In this document: piece after piece, positions 25,600-33,472 of the stretch
Layout of the letters: the number at the start of each line of letters is the position of its first letter
Position numbering within the stretch: the first letter of the stretch is position 1
DNA from: CAZLFQ01 sp964558975
GTDB lineage: Bacteria; Pseudomonadota; Alphaproteobacteria; Rickettsiales; Midichloriaceae
Assembly: GCA_964558975.1 (NCBI GenBank)
Contig: CAZLFQ010000002.1
Span: 124,001 to 188,000, forward strand
Direction: 5' to 3'
DNA length: 64,000 bases
The notes under the pieces: model-generated
What the model saw: the letters and a program-made list of their open reading frames with translations, nothing else
Told to the model about the DNA's origin: nothing
The model's database searches: none
Made by a program: the position numbers and the translations under genes

Positions 25600-26174
25600 A
25601 ACGTTTATTCGACGTATTTGCATCAATTTGTGGCTTATTAGCATTGAGCCCGCTACTTATACTAACAGCCATATTTATAAAACTAGATTCAAAAGGACCG
25701 GTATTTTTTAGACAGGAGCGTGTTGGATTAAACGGCAAGTTATTTAGCATTCATAAATTCCGTTCGATGTATATAAATTCAGGGCTTGAATTAACATCAG
25801 GTAAAGATAATCGCATTACAAAAGTTGGAAAAGTAATCCGCAAATTGCATCTTGATGAAGTTATTCAATTAATCGATGTTCTTCAAGGCAATATGTCGAT
25901 CGTTGGCCCACGCCCAGAAGTTCTAAAATATATCAAATATTACCCTGAAAAATGGGAAAAAGTTTTGTCTGTTAGACCTGGAATTACTGGATACGGAGTA
26001 ATAAAAACCGCTAAGTTTGAATATAAAACTTTAGCAACCGCTAAAAATGTCGAAGACGCTTATATTAAAAAAGTTTTACCAAAAAAACTGGATTATGAAG
26101 TCTACTACGTCAACCATAATAACCTGTGGCTAGACTTTAAAATAATATTCAAAACCATTCTTAACAATTATTGA
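25593..26174 (+). CDS. Undecaprenyl-phosphate initiating sugar transferase (WlbG/PglC-like)
   Basis: This is a bacterial sugar transferase of the monotopic phosphoglycosyl transferase superfamily, which moves sugar-1-phosphate to undecaprenyl phosphate. It has the N-terminal re-entrant hydrophobic helix (about residues 5-28) and the family motifs FFRQERVGLNGKLFSIHKFRSM, LHLDEVIQLIDVLQGNMS and IVGPRPE (split here by intervening residues). The length of 193 residues is that of the small PglC/WlbG-type core without extra membrane spans. It starts assembly of the lipid-linked glycan of this locus. A terminator candidate follows 120 bases downstream. Confidence 0.91.
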   Translation: MLKRLFDVFASICGLLALSPLLILTAIFIKLDSKGPVFFRQERVGLNGKLFSIHKFRSMYINSGLELTSGKDNRITKVGKVIRKLHLDEVIQLIDVLQGNMSIVGPRPEVLKYIKYYPEKWEKVLSVRPGITGYGVIKTAKFEYKTLATAKNVEDAYIKKVLPKKLDYEVYYVNHNNLWLDFKIIFKTILNNY

Positions 26175-26567
26175 TTTCTACCATTAAACTCTTTCTTTCT
26201 TGAATTTCTCTTGTAAATGTCGTACAATTATCTTCGCAAATAAATATTTGTCATTATGAAAAATATTATAAAAACATTCAAAGCTTTTTATTTCTACCCT
26301 TCTCAGGGTAGTATTTTTGCACATCCTTTTTGTTATTTTACAACCCGACATCGCTTCTGGCGACGTAGTAAATAACAAGCCTACCCTATAACTCCAAACA
26401 AGTTTTATAGTCTTATCCTCCAAGAGAGGAATTTATCAATTTTAACAATCAAACATTAGAGGTTTCTATGAAAAACTTTAAACATTATCGCTGGCATTTT
26501 TTCCATTACCGCAACTATTGCGGCCTAAACAACATGCTTAACAAATTAATATTAATGGAGAAAATCA
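26175..26567 (+). other. 393-base intergenic region with terminator and two short unclear ORFs
   Basis: The region holds the terminator hairpin at 26294-26318 and two short ATG-started frames, of 39 codons from 26256 and about 42 codons from 26468. The second runs into the gene at 26568. In each case a hydrophobic peptide appears only if the reading frame is shifted by +1. These may be decayed small membrane peptides or chance. A ribosome-binding GGAG for the 26568 gene lies at its right end. I see no RNA gene here. Confidence 0.4.
26294..26318 (+). terminator. Intrinsic terminator after the sugar transferase
   Basis: A perfect 7-bp stem, CTACCCT (26294-26300) with AGGGTAG (26305-26311), closes a TCTC loop and is followed by TATTTTT. 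It lies 120 bases after the sugar transferase stop and before the next gene, so it probably ends that transcript. The left flank is also T-rich. Confidence 0.7.
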
Positions 26568-27884
26568 ATGATAGAGAAAAACCAAAAACCTGAAGCAGGA
26601 ACAATTCTGCTGGATTTATTAACCAGCATGCAAAGTTCCATGACTTCTACACAAAGCGCGCAATCAAATCTGTCGATTGCACAAATTTCCCGCTTCATTC
26701 CTGAAACAATTATAACCCAATATACTAATCTTAAAGACCCTACACTTCTTGAGCGACAGCTTAGGAAGTTACAGATATTTATTGAAAATAATATTGTACA
26801 AACAGCTGTAGCTTCTGATTTTGACAAAGGAAATTTCAGAGTTTTTGACCCAAGCAATGGTGATAACGGCTGTGAATCTAGGGTTAGCTTGCTTGAGATA
26901 TTTGGCAAAAAAGAGACAACTTCATACACAAAGTTAACATCAGAAGAAAAACTATTTCTGACAATTTGCCACGTGTTGCGGTTATACAAACTAGACCAGA
27001 GAGATTTATTTGGTCTTCTGATATATGAAAAACACAATGCAGCAAATCTTAAGTATGGAGATAGGCCTGTAGTTAAAATTTCTAATGCCAACATCACTCC
27101 AAAAGGACAAGAAGGGAAATGCTACACTGCCATTGACCTAATGGGGCATGCTATGAGTAATATCTCCGTTAAATTTATGGCATCTGTCGACGATAGATTG
27201 AACGGCTCTGGTAGGAGCATAGCTTTGACTCCTTATCAAAGAATTTTGGGAGAACACATCATGCTGCCTTTGCAGTTAAAAGTAGAGGCATCTTTTGCAA
27301 CTATGTTGACATACATACGCTGTGCTAGATACCCATTAATTTATAGAATAACTAGAATGCAGACTTCTTTATCGTCAGGAATACCGCAATTTAGCTGCCA
27401 AGGTATCGATTTTATTGTTCGCATTCCTGAGAATGGCAAATTTAGGAACGCAACTGATTCAGAAATCGTTGAACTGGGCGATAAGCCAAGTGGCTTCTTT
27501 GAAATGTTTAGCGTCAAAACTGAAAAACAACTTGAAAGCACAGATCCTGAACTTAGAGAGCTAGGTAACAAAGCCACGTTCCAAGGATTCTTTGCATTTT
27601 TGTGCTCAATGGATATTGAGGGATTGATTTTAAAAGAAAGTCAGGAGCTCGATAATAAGCACAGCATTAAAGCTTATAAAAGCAGTTCTGGACTGGGCAA
27701 CAAATATGCTTCTGCACCAAGGAGTTCAACTGAACTCGCACAAAGAAGTATTAAAGGAAGCATTCTAACTCCTTGCCATTTTTACATATCTACGTTAGTT
27801 GCTGAGAAGGCTTCAGTTGCAAAAATAGATATGTTGAAAACAGTTGGTGTTACAGTAGAAACAAATCAGTATATGGGGATCTAA
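26568..27884 (+). CDS. Protein of unknown function, 438 residues
   Basis: I do not recognise this protein. It has no signal peptide or membrane segment, is rich in Ser, Thr and Leu, and looks globular and cytoplasmic or secreted by a non-Sec route. Segments of note are the Ser/Gln/Thr-rich stretch at about residues 24-43, a KLTSEEKLFLTICHVLRLYK helix near residue 123, and a likely disordered region with KSSSGLGNKY and APRSSTELAQ near residues 370-390. A GGAG ribosome site precedes the ATG. It is followed after one base by the peptide transporter gene, so the two may be co-transcribed, but nothing links them functionally. A lineage-specific or effector-like protein is possible. Confidence 0.75.
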   Translation: MIEKNQKPEAGTILLDLLTSMQSSMTSTQSAQSNLSIAQISRFIPETIITQYTNLKDPTLLERQLRKLQIFIENNIVQTAVASDFDKGNFRVFDPSNGDNGCESRVSLLEIFGKKETTSYTKLTSEEKLFLTICHVLRLYKLDQRDLFGLLIYEKHNAANLKYGDRPVVKISNANITPKGQEGKCYTAIDLMGHAMSNISVKFMASVDDRLNGSGRSIALTPYQRILGEHIMLPLQLKVEASFATMLTYIRCARYPLIYRITRMQTSLSSGIPQFSCQGIDFIVRIPENGKFRNATDSEIVELGDKPSGFFEMFSVKTEKQLESTDPELRELGNKATFQGFFAFLCSMDIEGLILKESQELDNKHSIKAYKSSSGLGNKYASAPRSSTELAQRSIKGSILTPCHFYISTLVAEKASVAKIDMLKTVGVTVETNQYMGI

Positions 27885-27885
27885 T

Positions 27886-29316
27886 ATGTCTCAAAAAATA
27901 TTATTACATAAAACTGCTCAACCTAAAGCGATGTACTTACTCTTCTCAGTGCAAATGTGGGAGAGCTTTAGCTATTACGGCATGCGAGCCATTCTGGCTC
28001 TCTACATGATAACTGTACTTAAATTTGATGATGCAAAAGCTTTTGGCATAAGCGCGATGTATATCGCTCTTGCCGAATGCCTTGGCATTTTCGGAGGCAG
28101 ACTTGCAGATAAAGTTTTTGGCGCACGAAATGCCATTTACTTTGGCGGAACGCTAATAGCTTTGGGGCATGCTATTTTAGCAATTCCAATTGATGGTCTA
28201 ACCCTTTACTTTAGCCTTGCTTTTATTTCTGTTGGAACAGGACTCTTTCGATCAAACTGCTTGAGTTTACTAGGAGAATTTTATGGCGAGAATGACCCAA
28301 GGAGAGACGCTGGGTTCACACTATTTTATGTAGGAATAAATTTGGGAGCATTTCTAGCAACCTTTTTTTGCGCTTATATCGCCCAGACTTTCGGATGGCA
28401 CTACGGGTTTTCTCTTGCAGCTTTTGGAATGGTCTTAGGTCTTACAGGGCTTTTCCGCTTTTCATATCTGCTTGAGGAAAAAGGGTTTCAACCTTCATCT
28501 ATAAGTAAAAAAAGAGTTACTATCTCTATGCTAAGTGTCACAGCTGTTATCCCAATATTTGCAGTACTTTTATTTTATCATGAAGTTGGAACAATTTTAC
28601 TTCTAGCTGCTATATTTTTAATGTTCTTTAGCACTTATAGAGCAACAAAATTCTTACCAACTAAACAGAAGAAGGATATTGGTTTGGTGATACTTTCTAT
28701 TTTGTTACTTGCAATCTTTTATGCTTTTGAAGAACAAATAGGAAGTAGTATAGTTGTATTCGCAGAAAGATATGCTAAAACCGATTTTTTTGGTTTTGAA
28801 ATGCCAGCGTCAGCGCTATCAATGTTTAACCCGCTAACAATTTTGTTGATGGGACCTCTGGTTGCAATGACACTTTCCACATACGAATTAAGGCAAGGTA
28901 GAAATGTGAGCGTATTTACCAAAATATCCCTTGCATTTACAATCCAGGGAATTGCTTTTTTACTTTTGTATTTAGGCATTTTAGAATCTAAAATAACGAG
29001 TTATTTAGTCGCATTTAATGTTGGAATGATTGCTTTTTCAGAGTTATTTATCGGGCCTGCAGTATATGCATTTTGCTCTGAGAACTCTCCCAAACACTTA
29101 AAAGGAATGCTTATGGGAACAGTTATGCTTGGCTATTCTCTGTCTGGAATTTTAAGTGGCTTTATGAGCAAATTTATGGCTATCAGCGATGAAAATTCTC
29201 ATCTAGCTAAGGATGTTTATGCACAAGGTTTTTTCTCTATAATGGTAGTTTGCTTTGCTGCGGCTGTAGTGATTTATATTTTAAAAGTTTTTTTCTCGCG
29301 GAGGAAATATGCCTGA
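27886..29316 (+). CDS. POT-family proton-dependent oligopeptide transporter
   Basis: This is a major-facilitator peptide/H+ symporter of about 12-14 membrane segments. The N-terminal family signature is clear: QMWESFSYYGMRAILALYM (about residues 23-41, with the ExxERFxYY-like motif in the form E-S-F-S-Y-Y). The second POT signature follows as GENDPRRDAGFTLFYVGINL (about residues 130-149). The length of 476 residues is normal. It brings di- and tripeptides into the cytoplasm. The leucyl aminopeptidase gene overlaps its end by 8 bases, so uptake and hydrolysis of peptides are probably coupled, as expected for an amino-acid scavenger. Confidence 0.92.
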   Translation: MSQKILLHKTAQPKAMYLLFSVQMWESFSYYGMRAILALYMITVLKFDDAKAFGISAMYIALAECLGIFGGRLADKVFGARNAIYFGGTLIALGHAILAIPIDGLTLYFSLAFISVGTGLFRSNCLSLLGEFYGENDPRRDAGFTLFYVGINLGAFLATFFCAYIAQTFGWHYGFSLAAFGMVLGLTGLFRFSYLLEEKGFQPSSISKKRVTISMLSVTAVIPIFAVLLFYHEVGTILLLAAIFLMFFSTYRATKFLPTKQKKDIGLVILSILLLAIFYAFEEQIGSSIVVFAERYAKTDFFGFEMPASALSMFNPLTILLMGPLVAMTLSTYELRQGRNVSVFTKISLAFTIQGIAFLLLYLGILESKITSYLVAFNVGMIAFSELFIGPAVYAFCSENSPKHLKGMLMGTVMLGYSLSGILSGFMSKFMAISDENSHLAKDVYAQGFFSIMVVCFAAAVVIYILKVFFSRRKYA

Positions 29317-30655
29317 TATCAAATTTCTAAAATCATCAAGTTTAACTACTTCAGTAAAGCTTATAGAGAGTGGGGATTTTGGAGAAATCAAAATTCCTAA
29401 CTCCCAAGACTTTATTCCGCTTTCTGACAATGGAAAAAACTTTTTGATATTCAAAAAGTTGGATGATCTAGGAAAAAAAATTGCTCTTGTTATCAAGGAT
29501 TATGAGATTGAAGAGCTTTCTTTAGATTTAAATTTCTCAGACTCCGATACCACAAAAATTCTATTTTCAATTCTAGAATTTTCTTGGAGTTTTAACAAAT
29601 ATAAGACCTCCAAAAAACCTCACCTAAAAAAGATTGAGGTTGTTTGCAAAAATCCTGATCAGGTTTCAAAATTATTTGAACCGTTCCGAGCAATTCTTGA
29701 TGGCCTTAATTTATGCAAGACTTTAGCAATCGAACCTGCAAATTACATGACTCCAGAAACTTTTTCTACACAGTGCTTGGAACTTGGAAAATACGGGGTA
29801 GATGTAACCGTCCTTTCCAAGCCTGAAATGCAAAAATTAGGTATGAATGCACTTTTGGGTGTTGCACAAGGTAGTAGCGCAGAACCGAAAGTTGTAGTCA
29901 TGCAGTATAATGGAGACAAGAAATCGAAAGACTCAATCGCATATGTAGGCAAAGGAGTCTGTTTTGACGCGGGCGGACTCTTTATTAAAGATCAGAAAAG
30001 CATGCCTTTAATGAAATATGACAAAAGCGGCGCTTGTGCAGTAGTAGGAGCATTGCTTGCAATTGCAAAGAATAGGCTCAAGAAGAATGTCATTGGGGTT
30101 ATAGGCTTGGTAGAAAATATGCCAGATGGGAATGCTCAAAGACCTAGTGATGTTATAACTTCTATGTCAGGCAAGACCATTGAAGTGGTTGATACAGACG
30201 CTGAAGGCAGATTGGTCCTAGCTGATTGCTTATATTACACATTTAAGGAATTTAAACCCAATGCTATAATCAGCCTAGCAACTCTCACTTTTGCAACTGT
30301 AGTTTGCTTGGCAGACCAATATGGTGGCCTATTCTCTAAGGATGAGAAGCTGGCTAAGCTACTTATAGACAAAGGCGAAGCCTCAGGAGATAATTTATGG
30401 AGACTACCTCTCAACCATACATTTAAAAAACTCTTAGAGTCTGAGATTGCAGATATCAAAAACCTAGGCATCGACTGGTTTGGAGAAAATGCCTCTGCTG
30501 CTGAATTTTTACATGAATTCGTGGGCAATACAATATTTGCACATCTTGATATAGCAGGCGTTGCTTGGCACTCTGAGCATAGCACAGATCCTAAGCTTAA
30601 GGGACCTACAGGATTTGGAGTTAAGCTTTTACACGAATTCGCTTTATCTAGATAA
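29309..30655 (+). CDS. pepA: Leucyl aminopeptidase, M17 family
   Basis: The protein is a cytosolic metallo-aminopeptidase that releases N-terminal residues from peptides. Typical M17 motifs are present: the metal and active-site regions VGKGVCFDAGGLFIK and MKYDKSGACAVVGA, and the signature VVDTDAEGRLVLADCLYY (NTDAEGR form, about residues 293-310). At 448 residues it is slightly shorter than E. coli PepA, with a reduced N-terminal domain, as in the Rickettsia-type enzymes. A GGAGG ribosome site lies inside the 3' end of the peptide transporter gene, ahead of its ATG. Confidence 0.94.
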   Translation: MPDIKFLKSSSLTTSVKLIESGDFGEIKIPNSQDFIPLSDNGKNFLIFKKLDDLGKKIALVIKDYEIEELSLDLNFSDSDTTKILFSILEFSWSFNKYKTSKKPHLKKIEVVCKNPDQVSKLFEPFRAILDGLNLCKTLAIEPANYMTPETFSTQCLELGKYGVDVTVLSKPEMQKLGMNALLGVAQGSSAEPKVVVMQYNGDKKSKDSIAYVGKGVCFDAGGLFIKDQKSMPLMKYDKSGACAVVGALLAIAKNRLKKNVIGVIGLVENMPDGNAQRPSDVITSMSGKTIEVVDTDAEGRLVLADCLYYTFKEFKPNAIISLATLTFATVVCLADQYGGLFSKDEKLAKLLIDKGEASGDNLWRLPLNHTFKKLLESEIADIKNLGIDWFGENASAAEFLHEFVGNTIFAHLDIAGVAWHSEHSTDPKLKGPTGFGVKLLHEFALSR

Positions 30656-30659
30656 GGTC

Positions 30660-30843
30660 TTGCGCTGATTTGAATTTTATAGTATTGTAGCTCTTAGTTA
30701 AATTAATAATCCTTACCAAGTCTTGGTTAAAATAATCTATCGACTTTGCTAAACAGTTTGTTCGTGGGATACGAAAGTTTCCCAAGCTTTTTGTTGTTGA
30801 GGATTTTTAGTTTACGAATAACACTGTTTACAAGGAGATAAAA
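30660..30843 (+). promoter_or_regulatory. Leader region of the cold-shock gene
   Basis: A possible promoter, TTGCGC (30660-30665) and TATTGT (30683-30688) with a 17-base spacer, would give a leader of about 150 bases, as is typical of cspA-like genes with temperature-sensitive mRNA folding. The leader has an inverted GGGA/TCCC pair near 30767-30784 and ends with a strong AAGGAGA ribosome site. No other gene is visible in this 188-base gap. Confidence 0.35.
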
Positions 30844-31050
30844 ATGGCAACAGGTATGGTTAAATGGTTCAATGCAACTAAAGGATATGGTTTCATTAAA
30901 CCTGACAATGGCGATAAAGATGTATTCGTACACGTTAGCGCAGTTCAGGAAGCTGGTCTTAAAGCATTGAAAGATAATCAGAAAGTTAGCTTTGATCTTG
31001 AAGAAAGCAAAGGCAAAGTTTCTGCTATCAACATTAAATTAATTGCATAA
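30844..31050 (+). CDS. Cold-shock protein (CspA family)
   Basis: This 68-residue single cold-shock domain binds single-stranded RNA and DNA and acts as an RNA chaperone. It carries the RNP1-like motif KGYGFI and the RNP2-like motif VFVHVSA, with GMVKWFN at the start, all canonical. An AAGGAGA ribosome site lies six bases before the ATG. The long leader suggests post-transcriptional control. Its stop abuts the stop of the convergent mreC gene. Confidence 0.96.
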   Translation: MATGMVKWFNATKGYGFIKPDNGDKDVFVHVSAVQEAGLKALKDNQKVSFDLEESKGKVSAINIKLIA

Positions 31051-31057
31051 TTAATTT
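31036..31057. terminator. Possible bidirectional AT-only hairpin between csp and mreC
   Basis: A perfect 9-bp inverted repeat, AAATTAATT and AATTAATTT around GCAT, spans the adjacent stop codons of the convergent genes and is followed by T on the csp side. With no GC pair in the stem it is a weak terminator candidate. Confidence 0.3.
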
Positions 31058-31911
31058 TCGTCTGGCGAGCTAGAGCTTAGTATAACTTTACCAAACTCTA
31101 GTTCGTTCCAGTCTATCGCTGTCTTTACTTCTATTTCATCACCATTAACAAAAGCAAATCCAATTAATATTCCATACGGCATCAGGTTACCATCACCCGA
31201 AGTAATCACTGGTTCACCATTTTGAACCTCTAAATCCTTAGGGGCATAAAGAACTTTTAGAGAATTATTACTAAACTCTTGTCCTGTTATCACACATCTT
31301 TTTCTGGAACTGGCAAATATTGCAGGTATTTTTGAATTTATATCAGTAATCGATAGCACTTTTGCTGTACTATCCGTCATACCAACCACTTTACCTATTA
31401 AGCCCCTTTCATTCATTATTATGTTTCCTGATTGGAGTCCGTGATCTGAGCCTACATCAACTGAAAATGTCTTATTAAATACATCAAAAGAATTTGACAA
31501 GATCCTTACAGCAAATTCTTTTTTTGATGATTCATCTTGGAACTTTAAAAGCTCTTTAAGCTTTGCATTCTCACCAACCAAAACTTCCATATTGATTATT
31601 TCGCTTTTAAGTTTTGCATTCTCTTCAAGAAGAAAAGCATTTGACCGAAGTGTGGCAAAAACATTTTTTACAAAAGCGTAACCATCACTAATCATAACAA
31701 ATGGTGATGAGAGCTTGGAATAAACTTGAGTTGCAACTTCCATACTAGATAATCTCAGCTTTGTAGAAAATTCATTTTCTGAATTAAAAACAAACAATAT
31801 TAACAAGCAACTACAAATCACTAAATATGATTTAAGTCTTGATAGTGAGAATCTAAACAGACTAAATACATAACCAAATGTATCAATATCTCGTAAAACT
31901 TTTTTAGCCAT
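31051..31911 (-). CDS. mreC: Rod-shape determining protein MreC
   Basis: MreC links the MreB cytoskeleton to the peptidoglycan synthases in the periplasm. The protein has an N-terminal cytoplasmic tail and one membrane span (about residues 29-46), then a coiled coil (LLEENAKLKSEIINMEVL and following residues, about 94-125). A beta-barrel region follows with the family motifs NERGLIGKVVGMTDSTAKVL and SGDGNLMPYGILIG. The length of 286 residues is normal. No mreB or mreD lies next to it. It overlaps the end of lipA by 8 bases, an unusual partner. Confidence 0.93.
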   Translation of the reverse strand: MAKKVLRDIDTFGYVFSLFRFSLSRLKSYLVICSCLLILFVFNSENEFSTKLRLSSMEVATQVYSKLSSPFVMISDGYAFVKNVFATLRSNAFLLEENAKLKSEIINMEVLVGENAKLKELLKFQDESSKKEFAVRILSNSFDVFNKTFSVDVGSDHGLQSGNIIMNERGLIGKVVGMTDSTAKVLSITDINSKIPAIFASSRKRCVITGQEFSNNSLKVLYAPKDLEVQNGEPVITSGDGNLMPYGILIGFAFVNGDEIEVKTAIDWNELEFGKVILSSSSPDEN

Positions 31912-32803
31912 TACTAACTTTTTCTAATCTTGCTGCTTTAAGCTTAGCAAAATCTTCTCCAGCATGATAGGAAGATCTTGTAAGAGGACTAGCTGAAACC
32001 ATTAAAAACCCTTTTACTTTTGCCATGCGCGCAAAATAATCAAATTCTTCTGGTGTTACAAACCGATCGATTGGAGCATGCTTAGGTGTTGGTTGTAAAT
32101 ACTGACCTATTGTTATGAAATCTACATCTGCCGATCTCAAGTCGTCCATCAGCTGCAGCACCTCTTCTTTTGTTTCTCCTAAACCGACCATAAATCCAGA
32201 TTTAGTAAACATCATTGGATCTAATTTTTTAACTGTATGCAGCAAATTTAAAGAATTAAAGTAACGCGCTCCTGGTCTTATTTTGTTATAAAGAGATGGA
32301 ACTGTCTCAATATTATGATTGTAAACATCAGGCTTTGCCTTCACCACTATCTCTATAGATTTCTCTTTACGCAAGAAATCTGGGGTAAGTACCTCCACAG
32401 AAGTATTAGGTGAGAGTTTTTTTATTCTTGTAATGCATTCTGCAAAATGAGCCGCACCACCATCTTCAAGATCATCTCTATCAACTGAGGTAATTACCAC
32501 GTGGCTTAACCCTAATTTACTAACTGCAGCTGCAAGATTCTCTGGTTCATGAGGATCGAGTTTATCAGGAATGCCGGTAGCAATATTACAAAACGCACAG
32601 GCTCTTGTACAAGTGCTACCAAGGATCATTACAGTCGCATGTTTCTTTTCCCAACACTCCCCTATATTGGGACATGCCGCTTCTTCACAAACTGTATTAA
32701 GCTTATGAGTTCTAATAAGTTCATGAGTATCCCTATATCCTTGCGATACAGGAGCTTTAACTCTAATCCAATCTGGTTTTTTTAATCTTACTTGTTGTTC
32801 CAT
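31904..32803 (-). CDS. lipA: Lipoyl synthase LipA
   Basis: This radical SAM enzyme inserts two sulphurs into protein-bound octanoate. It has the auxiliary cluster motif CEEAACPNIGECW and the radical SAM motif CTRACAFCNIATG, the third element RSSYHAGE near the C-terminus, and the usual DRDDLEDGGA. The length of 299 residues is normal. The ATG at 32803 is directly preceded by TTTTT and a hairpin (32808-32848), so there is no free Shine-Dalgarno, and the hairpin may affect expression. It overlaps mreC downstream. Confidence 0.97.
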   Translation of the reverse strand: MEQQVRLKKPDWIRVKAPVSQGYRDTHELIRTHKLNTVCEEAACPNIGECWEKKHATVMILGSTCTRACAFCNIATGIPDKLDPHEPENLAAAVSKLGLSHVVITSVDRDDLEDGGAAHFAECITRIKKLSPNTSVEVLTPDFLRKEKSIEIVVKAKPDVYNHNIETVPSLYNKIRPGARYFNSLNLLHTVKKLDPMMFTKSGFMVGLGETKEEVLQLMDDLRSADVDFITIGQYLQPTPKHAPIDRFVTPEEFDYFARMAKVKGFLMVSASPLTRSSYHAGEDFAKLKAARLEKVSNG

Positions 32804-32848
32804 AAAAATACACCCTAAGACTGGCTAATGGCCAATTCTAGGGTGTAT
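32804..32848 (-). terminator. Hairpin plus T-run directly before the lipA start codon
   Basis: On the minus strand a perfect 10-bp stem (arms 32839-32848 and 32808-32817, inner TGGC/GCCA extension) is followed by TTTTT at 32808-32804 and at once by the lipA ATG. It has the form of an intrinsic terminator for the upstream membrane-protein gene. It could also attenuate lipA or hide its ribosome site. Confidence 0.6.
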
Positions 32849-32890
32849 TGTAGCAAAATCAAACTTAAATGCAATTAAGTATATTTATAA

Positions 32891-33388
32891 CTACTTAGCG
32901 CAATATTCTTCGCAAGATTTAAATGACATCCAGCATATTAATCCTAGACCAAGTCCTTGAAATAAACCGCCTAAGAACCAAGCTTGGGCAAGATCCCATG
33001 ATATTGGCAACCATGCATACGATGCAACTGACATTGTTCCAAATAGGATACCAATAAGTCCACCAAAACGCAGACCATTCATCACTCCACATCCGCCACA
33101 GTATTTAGAGTATAAACCTGAAACAGCAAAGGCAGTCACAAACTGTGTTAATAACATAAAGGTAAAATAGCTTTCCATATCCGATGCTGGACGCCACAAA
33201 TGCTTTGTGTGCGCATAAGTAGACATTAACAATTGGTTGTGTAGTACAAAGCTAAAACCTAATATGAAAATGAAGCACAAGACTGTACTAATCAATAGCT
33301 TCCATATAGGAGCACCTGTTATTGGGCAGCATATACACTGAGCTGTCATTGCTTTCTTTACACTTGGCTTTTTAGTATTTTTTTTCAT
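32891..33388 (-). CDS. Cysteine-rich membrane protein with about four spans
   Basis: This 165-residue protein of unknown function has about four hydrophobic segments (roughly residues 33-53, 75-95, 105-130 and 132-153). It also has two cysteine clusters near the membrane, CICC in the N-terminal part and CGGCG before the third span, and ends with CEEYC. Such paired cysteines could bind a metal or form disulphides. The basic N-terminus suggests N-in topology. I chose the ATG at 33388 with a GGGAC element upstream; 33418 is a possible longer start. The gene is monocistronic, ended by the hairpin before lipA. Confidence 0.72.
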   Translation of the reverse strand: MKKNTKKPSVKKAMTAQCICCPITGAPIWKLLISTVLCFIFILGFSFVLHNQLLMSTYAHTKHLWRPASDMESYFTFMLLTQFVTAFAVSGLYSKYCGGCGVMNGLRFGGLIGILFGTMSVASYAWLPISWDLAQAWFLGGLFQGLGLGLICWMSFKSCEEYCAK

Positions 33389-33472
33389 TTTTTTGTCCCG
33401 TATTTTTGTGATATCCACAAATTAATGGTATAAATCTTATAAAACTTGTCAAGTTGAAATCTATCACGCCCC

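Noticed and set aside
26479..26485. TTTAAAC as a programmed -1 frameshift site
   Set aside because: The heptamer is not in the phase required for -1 slippage, and no downstream pseudoknot was seen. The apparent shift needed is +1.
26552..27097. 181-codon minus-strand frame antisense to the unknown 438-residue gene
   Set aside because: The plus-strand frame is far longer, has a ribosome site and continues directly to the transporter gene; the antisense frame has no such support.
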